Assembly: GCA_023259675.1 (NCBI GenBank)
Contig: JALRGT010000010.1
Coordinates: 35,128-99,127, forward strand
DNA: 64,000 nt
Source of the DNA: Flavobacterium sp.
GTDB lineage: Bacteria; Bacteroidota; Bacteroidia; Flavobacteriales; Flavobacteriaceae
Direction of reading: 5' to 3'
The position numbers and the translations under genes are program-made. The notes beneath the pieces are model-generated. The model was not told where the DNA came from. It was given only the letters and a program-made list of their open reading frames with translations, and did not search any database. Positions 52,778 to 62,292 of this stretch are shown here, in pieces (position 1 is the stretch's first letter; each line of letters opens with the position of its first letter).

Positions 52778-53028
52778 TTTTCGGAAAGTTTAGTTTCAAT
52801 AATTTCTAATGTCGATTTCACATTCAACATTTTAGCCATAGATTCATTGTCAATTTCAATTTCAAAAGCATCTTCTATGTCTAAAATAATATCTACCAAA
52901 TTAGCTGAATTGATATTCAAATCTGTGATAAAATCAGTGTTCTCCGTAAAAGAATCCAAAGCCTCTGGATTATTTACGAAAGGTTTTACGATATTTTTTA
53001 ATTGATTTATGGTTTCTGTTGGGGTCAT
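52774..53028 (-). CDS. Acyl carrier protein
   Basis: An 84-residue four-helix carrier with the phosphopantetheine Ser in ITDLNINSANLVDII, where the canonical Asp-Ser-Leu is Asn-Ser-Ala. Acidic second and third helices (LDIEDAFEIEIDNESMAKM) are typical. It is dedicated to the adjacent ketosynthase/dehydratase rather than to general fatty acid synthesis, by context. Confidence 0.88.
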   Translation of the reverse strand: MTPTETINQLKNIVKPFVNNPEALDSFTENTDFITDLNINSANLVDIILDIEDAFEIEIDNESMAKMLNVKSTLEIIETKLSEK

Positions 53029-53054
53029 ATAGGTAAAATTTAATTTTTCACTAA

Positions 53055-54338
53055 TTATTTATTGGTCATATTATATTTTTTAAAAATGACACAGCTATTT
53101 ACATCTCCAAAACCAAAACTGGCTTTGGCAATTATGTTCAAATCTAAATGAATCAATTGTTGCGGAATTCGTGAAGCATCCACCACGTTTAAAATATCTG
53201 AATGTAGGTCTTCACAGTTTATATTGGGAAAAACAAATCCCTGATATAATTCTAAGATTGAAGCAACACTTTCAACACTTCCGGCTCCCGACAAACAATG
53301 TCCTACCATGGATTTTAAGGAGTTAATATACGGAAAATCGATTCCTTTTCTACCTAAAGCTTCACTCCAATTCTTAATCTCTAAACTATCTTTTGAAGTG
53401 GCTGTTAGGTGTCCGTTTATGGCATCGATGGTATCCGCTTCGATTCCAGCATTTGAAACGGCATCTTTAATACATTTTTGAACCGCTATCGGATTTGGAG
53501 CCGTCATGGTACCCTCGCCGCGTTGTCCTCCCGAATTGATATTACCACCTAAAACTTCAGCATAAATTCGGGCACCACGGGCTAATGCCGTTTCCAAATC
53601 TTCCAAAACCAAGGCTCCTGCTCCACTCCCCGGCACAAAGCCGGAAGCTGTTTCACTCATGGGTCTGGATCCTTTTTCGGGATTATCGTTATGTTTATAA
53701 GTACAGACACGCATGGCATCAAATCCACCCCAAATATAAGGACCGGAATCGCTGGTGCTTCCAGCTAAAATTCGTTTGGCCTGACCAGATTTGATTCGTT
53801 CATAACCCATCAAAATACTTTCTGTACCTGTTGTACAAGCAGAAGAATTGGTTGTCACTTGGTTTCCCAATCCTAATTTTCCTCCCAGATAAGCACTTAT
53901 GCCACTGTTCATCGTTTGAGCAACAGCAGTACTCCCTAATCTTCGAGTTTGAAAATCATCAATTTTATAAATGCTTTCGCGAAATTTATCAATTCCCGAG
54001 GTTCCTGTCCCAAAAATAGTTCCACTGTCCCAATCCGGATTTTCATTGTTTTCTAAAGCAAGTCCTGCATCTTTCCATGCGTCTATTCCGGCAATGACTC
54101 CGTATAAAATCCCTGAAGAATTAAAATTCCGAAGCTCTAATTCTGTAAAATAATTCAAGGCAAGCGCTGTAGAAATCTCCGGCTTTCCGGAAATCTGACA
54201 AGAGAATTGCAATCGTTCCAATTCGGCATCCTTTTTAATGCCTGAAATTCCATTTTTTATGGCGTGAGTAAACGCATTTAGCCCTACTCCATTTGGAGCC
54301 ACTACGCCAAGTCCTGTGATTACCACTCTTCTACTCAT
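53055..54338 (-). CDS. Beta-ketoacyl-ACP synthase (KAS II-type)
   Basis: A 427-residue condensing enzyme with the catalytic triad Cys168 (TTNSSACTTGTES), His310 (DAINGHLTATS) and His347 (SMVGHCLSGAG). It elongates acyl-ACP chains in the operon. Length and motifs are normal for KAS I/II. The gene ends 26 bases before the ACP gene. Confidence 0.92.
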   Translation of the reverse strand: MSRRVVITGLGVVAPNGVGLNAFTHAIKNGISGIKKDAELERLQFSCQISGKPEISTALALNYFTELELRNFNSSGILYGVIAGIDAWKDAGLALENNENPDWDSGTIFGTGTSGIDKFRESIYKIDDFQTRRLGSTAVAQTMNSGISAYLGGKLGLGNQVTTNSSACTTGTESILMGYERIKSGQAKRILAGSTSDSGPYIWGGFDAMRVCTYKHNDNPEKGSRPMSETASGFVPGSGAGALVLEDLETALARGARIYAEVLGGNINSGGQRGEGTMTAPNPIAVQKCIKDAVSNAGIEADTIDAINGHLTATSKDSLEIKNWSEALGRKGIDFPYINSLKSMVGHCLSGAGSVESVASILELYQGFVFPNINCEDLHSDILNVVDASRIPQQLIHLDLNIIAKASFGFGDVNSCVIFKKYNMTNK

Positions 54339-54356
54339 TGTTTTGGATACTTTATT

Positions 54357-54785
54357 TTAAACAATCATTCCGGCAATTTCTCCTTTGCAAACGACTTCAT
54401 CATTGCCATTTTTCATGATGACTTTACATTTTAATTTACCGAATCTAAAATACATTTTTTCAGAAATTACGGTAACTTTTTCCCTGGGATAAACTGGTTT
54501 TAAAAAATCAATATTTGTTGATGTTAAAGCAATTGAGTGTCTATTATTAAAGTTATCATCTAACAAAAAAACTCCTAAACAAACAACCCCTATTTGCGCC
54601 ATTACTTCGGTTAAAATCACTCCGGGTGTTACCGGAAAATTTTTAAAATGACCTTTATAAAAATCTAAGTTCTCATCGAAAGTAAAACTCCCTTCCACTC
54701 CATTTTCGGTGATACTTACCAATTCATCCACAAACAAAAAAGGTTTGGCATAAGGCAATTTTGATATGATTTCTTCTTTCTTCAT
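54357..54785 (-). CDS. FabZ-like 3-hydroxyacyl-ACP dehydratase
   Basis: A 142-residue hotdog protein with the FabZ signature FYKGHFKNFPVTPGVILTEVMAQIG; catalytic His46 and Glu60. It would dehydrate 3-hydroxyacyl-ACP made by the adjacent ketosynthase. No ketoreductase or enoyl reductase is seen here, so those steps would use shared enzymes. Confidence 0.88.
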   Translation of the reverse strand: MKKEEIISKLPYAKPFLFVDELVSITENGVEGSFTFDENLDFYKGHFKNFPVTPGVILTEVMAQIGVVCLGVFLLDDNFNNRHSIALTSTNIDFLKPVYPREKVTVISEKMYFRFGKLKCKVIMKNGNDEVVCKGEIAGMIV

Positions 54786-54797
54786 ACTTTCATTATT

Positions 54798-54810
54798 CCC
54801 CCTTTAGGGG
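54798..54810. repeat. Degenerate GC-rich palindrome between PKS genes
   Basis: CCCC (54799-54802) with GGGG (54807-54810) makes a small palindrome of the same make as the hisG-hisD element, in the gap between the FabZ-like and type III PKS genes. It is too short for confident classification. Confidence 0.35.
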
Positions 54811-54816
54811 TTAAGG

Positions 54817-55869
54817 CTAAAATGCGATTAATACTCTTTGTGCTGAAAATCCAGGACCAAAACTTAGCATCAAACCTTTTTCTCCTTTCGGAGGTTTATT
54901 TTTCATAAATCGTTCCAGAACATACAAAACGGTTGCGCTGGACATGTTCCCGTATAACCGAAGCACTTCCTTGGTGTCATCAATATTTTTCCCTAAATCA
55001 GCGAATAGATCTTCAACGGTTTGCAATATTTTTTTTCCTCCAGGATGAAATATTAGATGGTCTATATCTGCGATACTTAAATTGTTCTTTTCTAAAAAAG
55101 GATGTACAATTGCCGGAAAATGAGAAGCAATTGTATTGGGAACTTCAATGTCCAATACCATTTGTAAACCAGAATTGGTCAACTTGAATCCCATCATATG
55201 GGTATTGTCGTAAAAATGATACATCTCTTCGGCTACAATTTCAGGACCTTCATCTTCTTCGTTGGAAGAAAGTAATACACAGGCCGCACCGTCTCCAAAA
55301 ATTGCTGCACTGACGATATTGGCCATCGAAAAATCATTAAGTTGAAAGGTAGCTGTTGGACTTTCCACCGCGATAACGGCGGCACGTTTTCCTGGATTGG
55401 CTTGCAAGAAATTTTTAGCATAGATAATCCCTGAAATTCCTGCCGCACAGCCCATTTCGGTTACTGGAAGCCTAACGACATCTTGTCTTAAATTCAATTT
55501 ATTGATTAAATAGGCATCAAGAGATGGAATCATGATTCCGGTGCAACTGACCGTAATGATATAATCTAAATCCTCTGGTTTCCATTTGGATTTTAACAAT
55601 GCTTTCTCAAGTACTTTTTCTCCTAAATCGATGACTTCACGAACATAAATTGAATTTCTTTCTTCGAAAGACAAATCAGAAAAAACTTCAATCGGATCCA
55701 TAATAGAATACCGTTTGTCTACGGCTGCGCCTTCAAAAATTTTTTTCACTTTTCGAATAAAACGTTCTTCTTGTCCGCTAAGCCAATTATCGAGAAATGG
55801 AATAATTTCCTCGGTAGTTCTGGAATATTTTGGTAGTTGTTTGACAACAGTATGTATTTTTACACTCAT
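54817..55869 (-). CDS. Type III polyketide synthase
   Basis: A 350-residue homodimeric condensing enzyme of the chalcone/stilbene-synthase type. The catalytic triad is Cys141 (TEMGCAAGISGI), His275 (LIFHPGGKK) and Asn308 (LYGNMSSAT). Such bacterial enzymes extend fatty acyl starters with malonyl-CoA to alkylresorcinols or alkylpyrones. Start ATG 55869 overlaps the methyltransferase stop as ATGA, supporting coupled translation; an earlier start would extend by 6 residues. Confidence 0.93.
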   Translation of the reverse strand: MSVKIHTVVKQLPKYSRTTEEIIPFLDNWLSGQEERFIRKVKKIFEGAAVDKRYSIMDPIEVFSDLSFEERNSIYVREVIDLGEKVLEKALLKSKWKPEDLDYIITVSCTGIMIPSLDAYLINKLNLRQDVVRLPVTEMGCAAGISGIIYAKNFLQANPGKRAAVIAVESPTATFQLNDFSMANIVSAAIFGDGAACVLLSSNEEDEGPEIVAEEMYHFYDNTHMMGFKLTNSGLQMVLDIEVPNTIASHFPAIVHPFLEKNNLSIADIDHLIFHPGGKKILQTVEDLFADLGKNIDDTKEVLRLYGNMSSATVLYVLERFMKNKPPKGEKGLMLSFGPGFSAQRVLIAF

Positions 55870-56579
55870 ATTTTTGAAATTATCCACTGGTATCTAAAAG
55901 CCCATTTCCAATGAATGGTATATTTTTCGAACCCTAATTGTTTTGAAAAATGAATCAAATCTTCTTTTTTAAAACCTCTTAATATTGAAATCAGTCCGTC
56001 TTCCCTAGACATCTTATTCAATTGAAAAACAAGACATACCAATTGAAATAATCGATACGCCATAGCACTTCGGTGTAAATCATTGATCACAATTCCAAGT
56101 TTTGCATGGGCATAGAACATCTTCATTATCTTGATAATTTCATCTTCTTTAAAATGATGTAACGTCAAGGTGCAAAGCACAATGTCTGATGGAATCATTT
56201 GAAAATTATCAGCAAAAATGTTTTCACAATAATAAGAGATATTAGTATAATCTGTCGACAAATTTCTCGCATGATTGATGGTAAATTGATTCGCATCAAG
56301 ACCAATTAATTTAAAATTCAAGTTGTTTTTCAAGCCATAATCAGAAAGGTATCGCAGCATATCTCCATTTCCACAGCCAATATCAACAATAGAAATTTCG
56401 ACATCTTTCGGACGGTTTTGAATTAATTTTTTTACTCCAAATAAAGTTAACTTATTTCCTCCCAAAAAGAAATTGATTTGGGCAATTTTATCCAAAGCTT
56501 CTCTTAAAACTTCACCTTCCATGTTGAAATCATCCATTGATTCCGATTGTTCCGTTCTATATTTTGTATTTAAAAACAT
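55866..56579 (-). CDS. SAM-dependent methyltransferase
   Basis: A 237-residue class I methyltransferase with SAM motif I VDIGCGNGDMLRYL, an acidic strand end LIGLDANQ, and motif LCTLTLHHFKEDE. In this operon it most likely methylates the polyketide product, as SrsB does in the Streptomyces srs phenolic-lipid pathway. The stop overlaps the type III PKS start. Confidence 0.88.
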   Translation of the reverse strand: MFLNTKYRTEQSESMDDFNMEGEVLREALDKIAQINFFLGGNKLTLFGVKKLIQNRPKDVEISIVDIGCGNGDMLRYLSDYGLKNNLNFKLIGLDANQFTINHARNLSTDYTNISYYCENIFADNFQMIPSDIVLCTLTLHHFKEDEIIKIMKMFYAHAKLGIVINDLHRSAMAYRLFQLVCLVFQLNKMSREDGLISILRGFKKEDLIHFSKQLGFEKYTIHWKWAFRYQWIISKI

Positions 56580-56588
56580 ATAAATGAT

Positions 56589-57722
56589 TTATACAGAAAG
56601 TGGTTTGCCATGTGTTTTTTTAATAATCATTGTTAGTACAAAAGGAAATTTTAAGAGTATAGCCATTACTGCATCAGAAAGCTTTTGCTGATTTAAAATT
56701 TTAGCCAATATCCTCCCTGTTTTTAATCTTTTGTTGAAATTAAAATTCCATTCCTTTCGGTATTTATTCTCTAATTCAGATCTGGATTTTATCTTCCCAG
56801 AATAGAAATCTCCAACTAATTCCGACACTATTTTGGCGCTATGAATGGCCATAGCCATTCCGTTTCCGCACAATGGATGTATTAGTCCGGCAGCGTCACC
56901 AATCATCAGCATATGATTTTCGACCATTTCTTTTTTATCAAAAGATACTTGACTTATGGTTAACGGTTTTTCAAAAATCGATTCACAAGTATCGAAAATT
57001 TCTTGTAAAAGTGGGTTTTTCAAAACTACATTATTTTGATACTCTTCAATGTTTTTATATTTTTTGAAAGTCTTGTAATCTGCCAGATAACAAATATTTA
57101 TATGGTTATTTTCTACTTTGGAAACACCACAATAACCGCCTTTGAAATTATACAAACCAACTAAGTCATTGGGAAAATTACCTGAATAATGTGACTTAAC
57201 GGCTATCCAAGATGATTTATTAGTAGTGCTTTTTCGGTTTAAATTGTGATCTAAATTCGAGTATTTGCCAAAGGCACCGATAACCATTTTTGATTCGTAA
57301 ATCGTATTGTCAGCAGTAGTTACTGCAAATAAATCCTCTTTGAAATCTATGTTATTAATTCGGTCTTGTACAATTACACAGCCATTGGCCAAAGCTTTGT
57401 GGTATAAAAAATGATCCAGAGCGTACCGGCTAATGCCGAAACCACCTAAGGGCAAAACACTATTTATTGTTTTTCCATTGATATCCGAAAATTGTAGTTC
57501 TTGTATAGCTGTGGGATTCAGTTCGGAAATATTTATATCCAACCATTTTAGATAAGGCAAAACTTCATTGGAAACATACTCTCCGCAAACTTTATGTTTT
57601 GGAAATTTATTCTTTTCGAACAAAAGAACCTGCAATCCTATTTTAGATAAATGAATGGCTGCAGTAAGGCCGGCCAATCCACCTCCAACTATAATTACAG
57701 AATGATTTATTTTTAAAGTCAT
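56589..57722 (-). CDS. FAD-dependent oxidoreductase (monooxygenase/GG-reductase type)
   Basis: A 377-residue flavoprotein: N-terminal VIIVGGGLAGLTAAIHLSK dinucleotide-binding motif, KHKVCGEYVSNEVL, and GDAAGLIHPLCGNGMAMAIHS (second FAD motif). It belongs to the geranylgeranyl reductase/PHBH-like superfamily. It probably hydroxylates the methylated phenolic lipid, matching SrsC in position. The ATG at 57722 is preferred over TTG 57728. First gene of the seven-gene operon. Confidence 0.85.
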   Translation of the reverse strand: MTLKINHSVIIVGGGLAGLTAAIHLSKIGLQVLLFEKNKFPKHKVCGEYVSNEVLPYLKWLDINISELNPTAIQELQFSDINGKTINSVLPLGGFGISRYALDHFLYHKALANGCVIVQDRINNIDFKEDLFAVTTADNTIYESKMVIGAFGKYSNLDHNLNRKSTTNKSSWIAVKSHYSGNFPNDLVGLYNFKGGYCGVSKVENNHINICYLADYKTFKKYKNIEEYQNNVVLKNPLLQEIFDTCESIFEKPLTISQVSFDKKEMVENHMLMIGDAAGLIHPLCGNGMAMAIHSAKIVSELVGDFYSGKIKSRSELENKYRKEWNFNFNKRLKTGRILAKILNQQKLSDAVMAILLKFPFVLTMIIKKTHGKPLSV

Positions 57723-57751
57723 ACCCAAATTAGATTATTATAATTGGTTAT

Positions 57752-57783
57752 AAAAAAAAACTGCTTCATAATCTGAAGCAGTT
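57752..57783 (-). terminator. Terminator of acs
   Basis: On the minus strand a perfect 9-bp stem (AACTGCTTC, GAAGCAGTT, 7-base loop) is followed by a T-run of nine. It lies between acs and the flavoprotein gene, so the two are separate transcription units. Confidence 0.88.
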
Positions 57784-57807
57784 CTAAATATACAAAAAAT
57801 AGTTGTC

Positions 57808-59715
57808 TTATTTTCTTTCGTTTTTGATCTCGTCAATAATTTCAGGATTCAACAAAGTTGATGTATCCCCAAAATTAGAAAAATCACCTTCTGCAATTTT
57901 GCGTAAAATTCTACGCATAATTTTACCGGAACGCGTTTTTGGTAAACCGGAAACAAATTGAATTTTATCCAATTTAGCAATAGGTCCAATATGATCCGTT
58001 ATATATTGGTTGATTTCACTAAACAGATTTTCTTTGTTTCTAATTTCACCTGTTTCTTTCAAGATTACATAACCATATAAAGCGTTTCCTTTGATGTCGT
58101 GAGGGAAACCTACAATTGCACTTTCCGCAACTGCTGGATGTTCGTTGATGGCATCTTCAATAGGAGCAGTTCCTAAATTATGACCGGAAACAATAATTAC
58201 ATCATCTACACGTCCCGTAATTCTATAATACCCTACTTCATCTCTTAACGCACCATCACCAGTAAAATATTTACCTGGAAATGCCGTAAAATAAGTTTCT
58301 TTATATCTTTGGTGATTTCCCCAAATAGTTCTGGCGATACTTGGCCAAGGAAATTTAATACATAAACTTCCCACGACTTGGTTTTCTTCAATTTCATTGC
58401 GTTTTTCATCCATCAATACCGCCTGAATTCCAGGTAAAGGCAAAGTCGCATAGGTTGGTTTGGTTGGTGTTACAAAAGAAACCGGAGAAATCATGATACT
58501 TCCCGTTTCAGTTTGCCACCAAGTATCTACCACTGGACAACGCTTTCCTCCTACGTGGTCATTGAACCAGTGCCAAGCTTCTTCATTGATTGGTTCTCCA
58601 ACCGATCCAATGACTTTTAATGATTTTAAAGGATATTTTTGAACATAATCTAAGCTTTCTTTTGCTAAAGCACGGATTGCTGTTGGAGCAGTATAGAATT
58701 GAGTAATTTTATGTTTTTCGATAACTTGCCAAAAACGGCTAAAATCAGGATAAGAAGGTACTCCTTCAAAAATTACGGTTGTAGCTCCATTTAATAATGG
58801 ACCATACAGAATATAAGAATGGCCTGTAATCCAACCAATATCGGCGGTACACCAGAATATGTCATTTTCTTCATAACTGAATACATTTTTGAAAGTATAA
58901 GCAGTTTGAACCATGTATCCTGCCGTGGTATGCACCATCCCTTTTGGTTTTCCGGTAGAACCCGAAGTGTAAAGAATAAACAATGGATCTTCCGCATCCA
59001 TAATTTCAGCTACACTATTTTCAGAAGCCTCATCTAATAAAGGTTGAAGATAAACATCTCTACCTTCTTTCATATTGATTGGAGAATTGGTTCTTTTAAC
59101 GACCAAAACTTTATCGACAGTTGGACATTTTACCAATGCTTCGTCAATAATTGCTTTTAGTTCGATTGTTTTGTTTCCTCTATAACCACCATCCGATGTA
59201 ATTACCATTTCACATTCACAGTCATTGATTCTGTCAGAAACAGCTTTTGATGAAAATCCAGCAAAAACGACAGAGTGAATGGCTCCAATTCTGGCACAAG
59301 CCAATACAGAAACGGCCAATTCCGGAATCATCGGTAAATAGATACAAACTCGATCTCCTTTTTTAATTCCTTGCTCACGCAAAACATTTGCCATCTTGCA
59401 AACCCTTTGGTGTAATTCATTATAGGTAATATGTTGTGCTTCTTCGTCTGGATTGTTAGGTTCAAAAATGATGGCTGCTTTATCCCCTCTTTTATTTAGA
59501 TGGCGATCTATACAGTTTTTAGTGATATTTAATTTGGCACCGGTAAACCATTCGATTTCAGCCTCTGCCATGTTAAATTCCACCACTTTATCCCATTGTT
59601 GGTACCAAGTGAAATTTTCTTCTGCTATTTTTCCCCAAAATTTTCTGGGCTCGCGAATCGATTTATTATAATGTTTAAAATATTGTTCTAAATTATCAAT
59701 CTTATAGTAACTCAT
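57808..59715 (-). CDS. acs: Acetate-CoA ligase (acetyl-CoA synthetase)
   Basis: A 635-residue AMP-forming ligase. It has the AMP-binding motif YTSGSTGKPKGMVHTTAG, VDTWWQTETGSIMISP, YFTGDGALRDEVGYYRITGRVDD and the C-terminal lysine motif PKTRSGKIMRRILRK, Lys598, which is the usual acetylation-controlled residue. It makes acetyl-CoA from acetate and ATP in the cytosol. A TAAATTTG element upstream is the likely promoter. Its position near the DUF294/exonuclease pair is typical, though here the PKS operon lies between. Confidence 0.96.
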   Translation of the reverse strand: MSYYKIDNLEQYFKHYNKSIREPRKFWGKIAEENFTWYQQWDKVVEFNMAEAEIEWFTGAKLNITKNCIDRHLNKRGDKAAIIFEPNNPDEEAQHITYNELHQRVCKMANVLREQGIKKGDRVCIYLPMIPELAVSVLACARIGAIHSVVFAGFSSKAVSDRINDCECEMVITSDGGYRGNKTIELKAIIDEALVKCPTVDKVLVVKRTNSPINMKEGRDVYLQPLLDEASENSVAEIMDAEDPLFILYTSGSTGKPKGMVHTTAGYMVQTAYTFKNVFSYEENDIFWCTADIGWITGHSYILYGPLLNGATTVIFEGVPSYPDFSRFWQVIEKHKITQFYTAPTAIRALAKESLDYVQKYPLKSLKVIGSVGEPINEEAWHWFNDHVGGKRCPVVDTWWQTETGSIMISPVSFVTPTKPTYATLPLPGIQAVLMDEKRNEIEENQVVGSLCIKFPWPSIARTIWGNHQRYKETYFTAFPGKYFTGDGALRDEVGYYRITGRVDDVIIVSGHNLGTAPIEDAINEHPAVAESAIVGFPHDIKGNALYGYVILKETGEIRNKENLFSEINQYITDHIGPIAKLDKIQFVSGLPKTRSGKIMRRILRKIAEGDFSNFGDTSTLLNPEIIDEIKNERK

Positions 59716-59796
59716 ACCTTTTTAAATTTTTATAAATATATTAAATAACACTTGATTCCAAAAATAATAAAAATTATTAATTGCGATGTTTTTTTG

Positions 59797-59804
59797 CAAA
59801 TTTA
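59797..59804 (-). promoter_or_regulatory. Candidate -7 element of acs
   Basis: Minus-strand TAAATTTG fits TAnnTTTG, 82 bases upstream of the acs ATG. The upstream TTG partner is not at the ideal distance. Confidence 0.4.
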
Positions 59805-59972
59805 TAATTAAAATCGTTCAATAAGTAATAATACATTAAATTAAAGGAAATTTTCTATATTCATCAGTTTACTTGAACTTAATTATCCTTTACGAAATAA
59901 CAAAAAAGGAGAATTAGGATTCTGTTATGCTATTTGGGCGTTAATAATTGAAGTAGTTTCAGTATTTTTAAA

Positions 59973-60494
59973 TTATTTCTTTGACAGCTCATTTAGTCGC
60001 TCGTTCTCTACTTTTAAATCCATCCCCTTTTGCAAGATTTTTTCAAACACTGAAATGGCAGTAGCAACTACTAGAGTAACAAAAGTAGCTACAATACACA
60101 TGGCAAGAAAACCCGCAGGGTCGTCATCTTTATTATGAAATATCCTTATGTATAGTCCTGCCATTACAATTAAGATGCTCAGTAAGATTACGCAATATTT
60201 TATACTACTTGAAGTCTTCATCGAGTGTAGTGAGAATGCTTCATTTTTTCCGAATAATCCGAGTAATTTGATTGTCTTATAAAGAGCAATAAAAAAAGGG
60301 ACAGAAGCTACATAGCTATACAAGATGAAGGGATCAGAGTAAATACTGAACAAATCTAATTTTTCGGCTCTTCCCTCGATCAAGGGAAACCGAATCATGA
60401 TGGATAGTGCCACAATCCCTGTAAGCGCAATGACTCCCTGAAGAAATAGTATTGAACTTTGTTTCATAAAAGAGTTTTTATTAGTTGTTTTCAT
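59973..60494 (-). CDS. DUF2975 family membrane protein
   Basis: A 173-residue protein with four hydrophobic segments. SYVASVPFFIALYKTIKLLG and EAFSLHSMKTSSSIKYCVI match the DUF2975 pattern; the C-terminal MDLKVENERLNELSKK is a short charged tail. DUF2975 genes usually precede a small HTH regulator; none follows here, so the unit may be broken. Starts at 60494 or 60467 are both possible. Lies in the accessory stretch. Confidence 0.75.
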   Translation of the reverse strand: MKTTNKNSFMKQSSILFLQGVIALTGIVALSIMIRFPLIEGRAEKLDLFSIYSDPFILYSYVASVPFFIALYKTIKLLGLFGKNEAFSLHSMKTSSSIKYCVILLSILIVMAGLYIRIFHNKDDDPAGFLAMCIVATFVTLVVATAISVFEKILQKGMDLKVENERLNELSKK

Positions 60495-60544
60495 TAATTG
60501 ATTCTGTTGTATCGCATTTCTGTTAACCTTCCCCTTGCTCTTTT

Positions 60545-60790
60545 TTAATAAGCCGCGTTGCAAACGCTACATCCCTTTTTCAGATGTTATTCGGTCCTCC
60601 GTTACAAACGAGAACCAAAGGAATTTTTTCACAGCCTGACGTTTTGCGGCTTGGCGAAGGTGGCGAATTTTACCACAAATGTTGATGCGGAGAACCAAAC
60701 TTTGATTAACCACAAAAGTGTCTGCGGAGCACTGAACCGCGAGTTTTGCCAAACCGCTGTTACCAGCCGTATTTATTTCTGTTTTCAATA
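60545..60790. repeat. GC-rich palindromic repeat block
   Basis: A non-coding block of higher GC than its surroundings, with words that recur in inverted form (GCGGCTTGGCGAAGG, TTTGCCAAACCGC, GTTACCAGC, CTGCGGAGC with ATGCGGAG). It resembles dispersed flavobacterial or attC-like repeats found next to accessory genes. Short frames on both strands cross it but show no protein features. Confidence 0.5.
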
Positions 60791-62182
60791 TTTTGTCGTT
60801 ACGCTATTTGAAAAACTACCTGAGTTTTCCTTGTTTTTGTAATTTATCTGAACACTATATTGTTTGTCTTTCTCAAAGTTGTCAGAACGAACTATATAAG
60901 AGTTTAAGCCTTTTTTTGCTTTTGCTTTCAAACTTCCAACTATTTTGTCTGTTTCATAGTCTTGAATTTCAATTTCAACTTCAGCTTCGTTAACAAAGTA
61001 CATTATTATTTCAATTTCGGTCTTTGTCTTACTGATTAGATCACTGATGTTATTCTTGTCTGTGATGTATACTCTTTCACGTTTTTTGCCCTTTTCTATA
61101 CCTTTAATTTTTGTGTAGGTAATTATTCCTTGAACGTTACCAAATTCAACAAATGGCATTGGGAAGAATGGCAAAATGTAATATCTGTAAGGGTCGCTTT
61201 TCGCTTGAACGATTTTCGGATATGTGTTTCCATTAATTGTGTCAAATGTAACACCTTGTAAAGACAACTCTTTCCCTTTTTCAGTTTCAACTATTTTCAG
61301 TTCTGTTTTATAGTCTTGAAAAAGCACAAATTGATAACCAACATAATAACCACTATCTGTAACTGTTACTAAAAGCTCTTGTGGGCTATCATAAGAACCA
61401 CTTAAATAATTGTAACCTTCTACTTCAAATTTCAACGCTTTTACATTGTTAATAATCGTGTCGTTTAAGTACTTGAAGTTTTTGAATTGTTTGTCTTGGT
61501 ATTCAGCAACATTGGTTGTGTCGTTATACCATTTTCTGCGATAGAATAATTGGATTTCGTCATCTTTCTGAATGTCAAATCTTGTCGAGGCTGTATAATT
61601 GTTTTTAAGTCCGTTTGAAATGTCATTGTAATTGTCGCCCATTAATTGCTTGGTGTAAAACTGTCCATTACTAAAAATAACAAGTGATTGTAGGTCTGGA
61701 ATAATTACAAGATAGATTTCCGAATTGTCTTTCTGATAATACTTTCTTGGTGTTTTTCTTGTCGGCACTAAGCTGTCTCTTGGATAGCTATTTCGTGCGT
61801 CAATAAATTCAAGCAAGATATTTGTCTGTTTACCGAAGATTGTTGCTACTTGTTCTTTGTCAATTTGAAAGTTGATTTTATGTACTACTTTTTTGCTGTT
61901 GTCAAGCAAGCAATAAACGTCATTCGTAAAAGTCTCATAGAATGTTTTTGTTTCTTGTTTGTTGGAATAATCGGTAAAGTCTGATGTTTGAAACTTGCGA
62001 TACTTTACGTTGTCAATAATTGTGTCGGTCAAGTCAGTTCTTGTTTGCAGTCCGATATATTCGTTTTTCTTGTCAAAGTAGGTCGCTCTTACATAAATTT
62101 TAGAGTTCGCAAGTTCGTTTCTGGATTGACCAAAAGTCAAACAGCTAATTAGTAGCAATAATATTGTCAATGTCTGTTTCAT
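60785..62182 (-). CDS. Secreted protein of unknown function
   Basis: A 465-residue protein with signal peptide MKQTLTILLLLISCLTFGQS. No family recognised. The body is rich in beta-type repeats of Lys/Asp/Asn/Tyr, and the last 70 residues look like an Ig-like or T9SS-type C-terminal module (IIMYFVNEAEVEIEIQDYE, then QYSVQINYKNKENSGSF). Codon use favours C-ending Asp/Asn codons (GAC, AAC) more than the neighbouring genes, which suggests recent transfer. It lies between a GC-rich repeat block and an AT-rich spacer. Confidence 0.75.
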   Translation of the reverse strand: MKQTLTILLLLISCLTFGQSRNELANSKIYVRATYFDKKNEYIGLQTRTDLTDTIIDNVKYRKFQTSDFTDYSNKQETKTFYETFTNDVYCLLDNSKKVVHKINFQIDKEQVATIFGKQTNILLEFIDARNSYPRDSLVPTRKTPRKYYQKDNSEIYLVIIPDLQSLVIFSNGQFYTKQLMGDNYNDISNGLKNNYTASTRFDIQKDDEIQLFYRRKWYNDTTNVAEYQDKQFKNFKYLNDTIINNVKALKFEVEGYNYLSGSYDSPQELLVTVTDSGYYVGYQFVLFQDYKTELKIVETEKGKELSLQGVTFDTINGNTYPKIVQAKSDPYRYYILPFFPMPFVEFGNVQGIITYTKIKGIEKGKKRERVYITDKNNISDLISKTKTEIEIIMYFVNEAEVEIEIQDYETDKIVGSLKAKAKKGLNSYIVRSDNFEKDKQYSVQINYKNKENSGSFSNSVTTKY

Positions 62183-62292
62183 TCTCGGTGTCCTTCTAAT
62201 ATGGATGGTAACTTATATATACGCTATAAAGTAGCGACAATACCACTGATTTTAGGTAGATTCTCGCTATTAATTAACTTTTTATTCAATCT

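Noticed and set aside
60558..60842. Plus- and minus-strand frames across the GC-rich repeat block
   Set aside because: They follow repeat palindromes, lack start signals and have no protein character.
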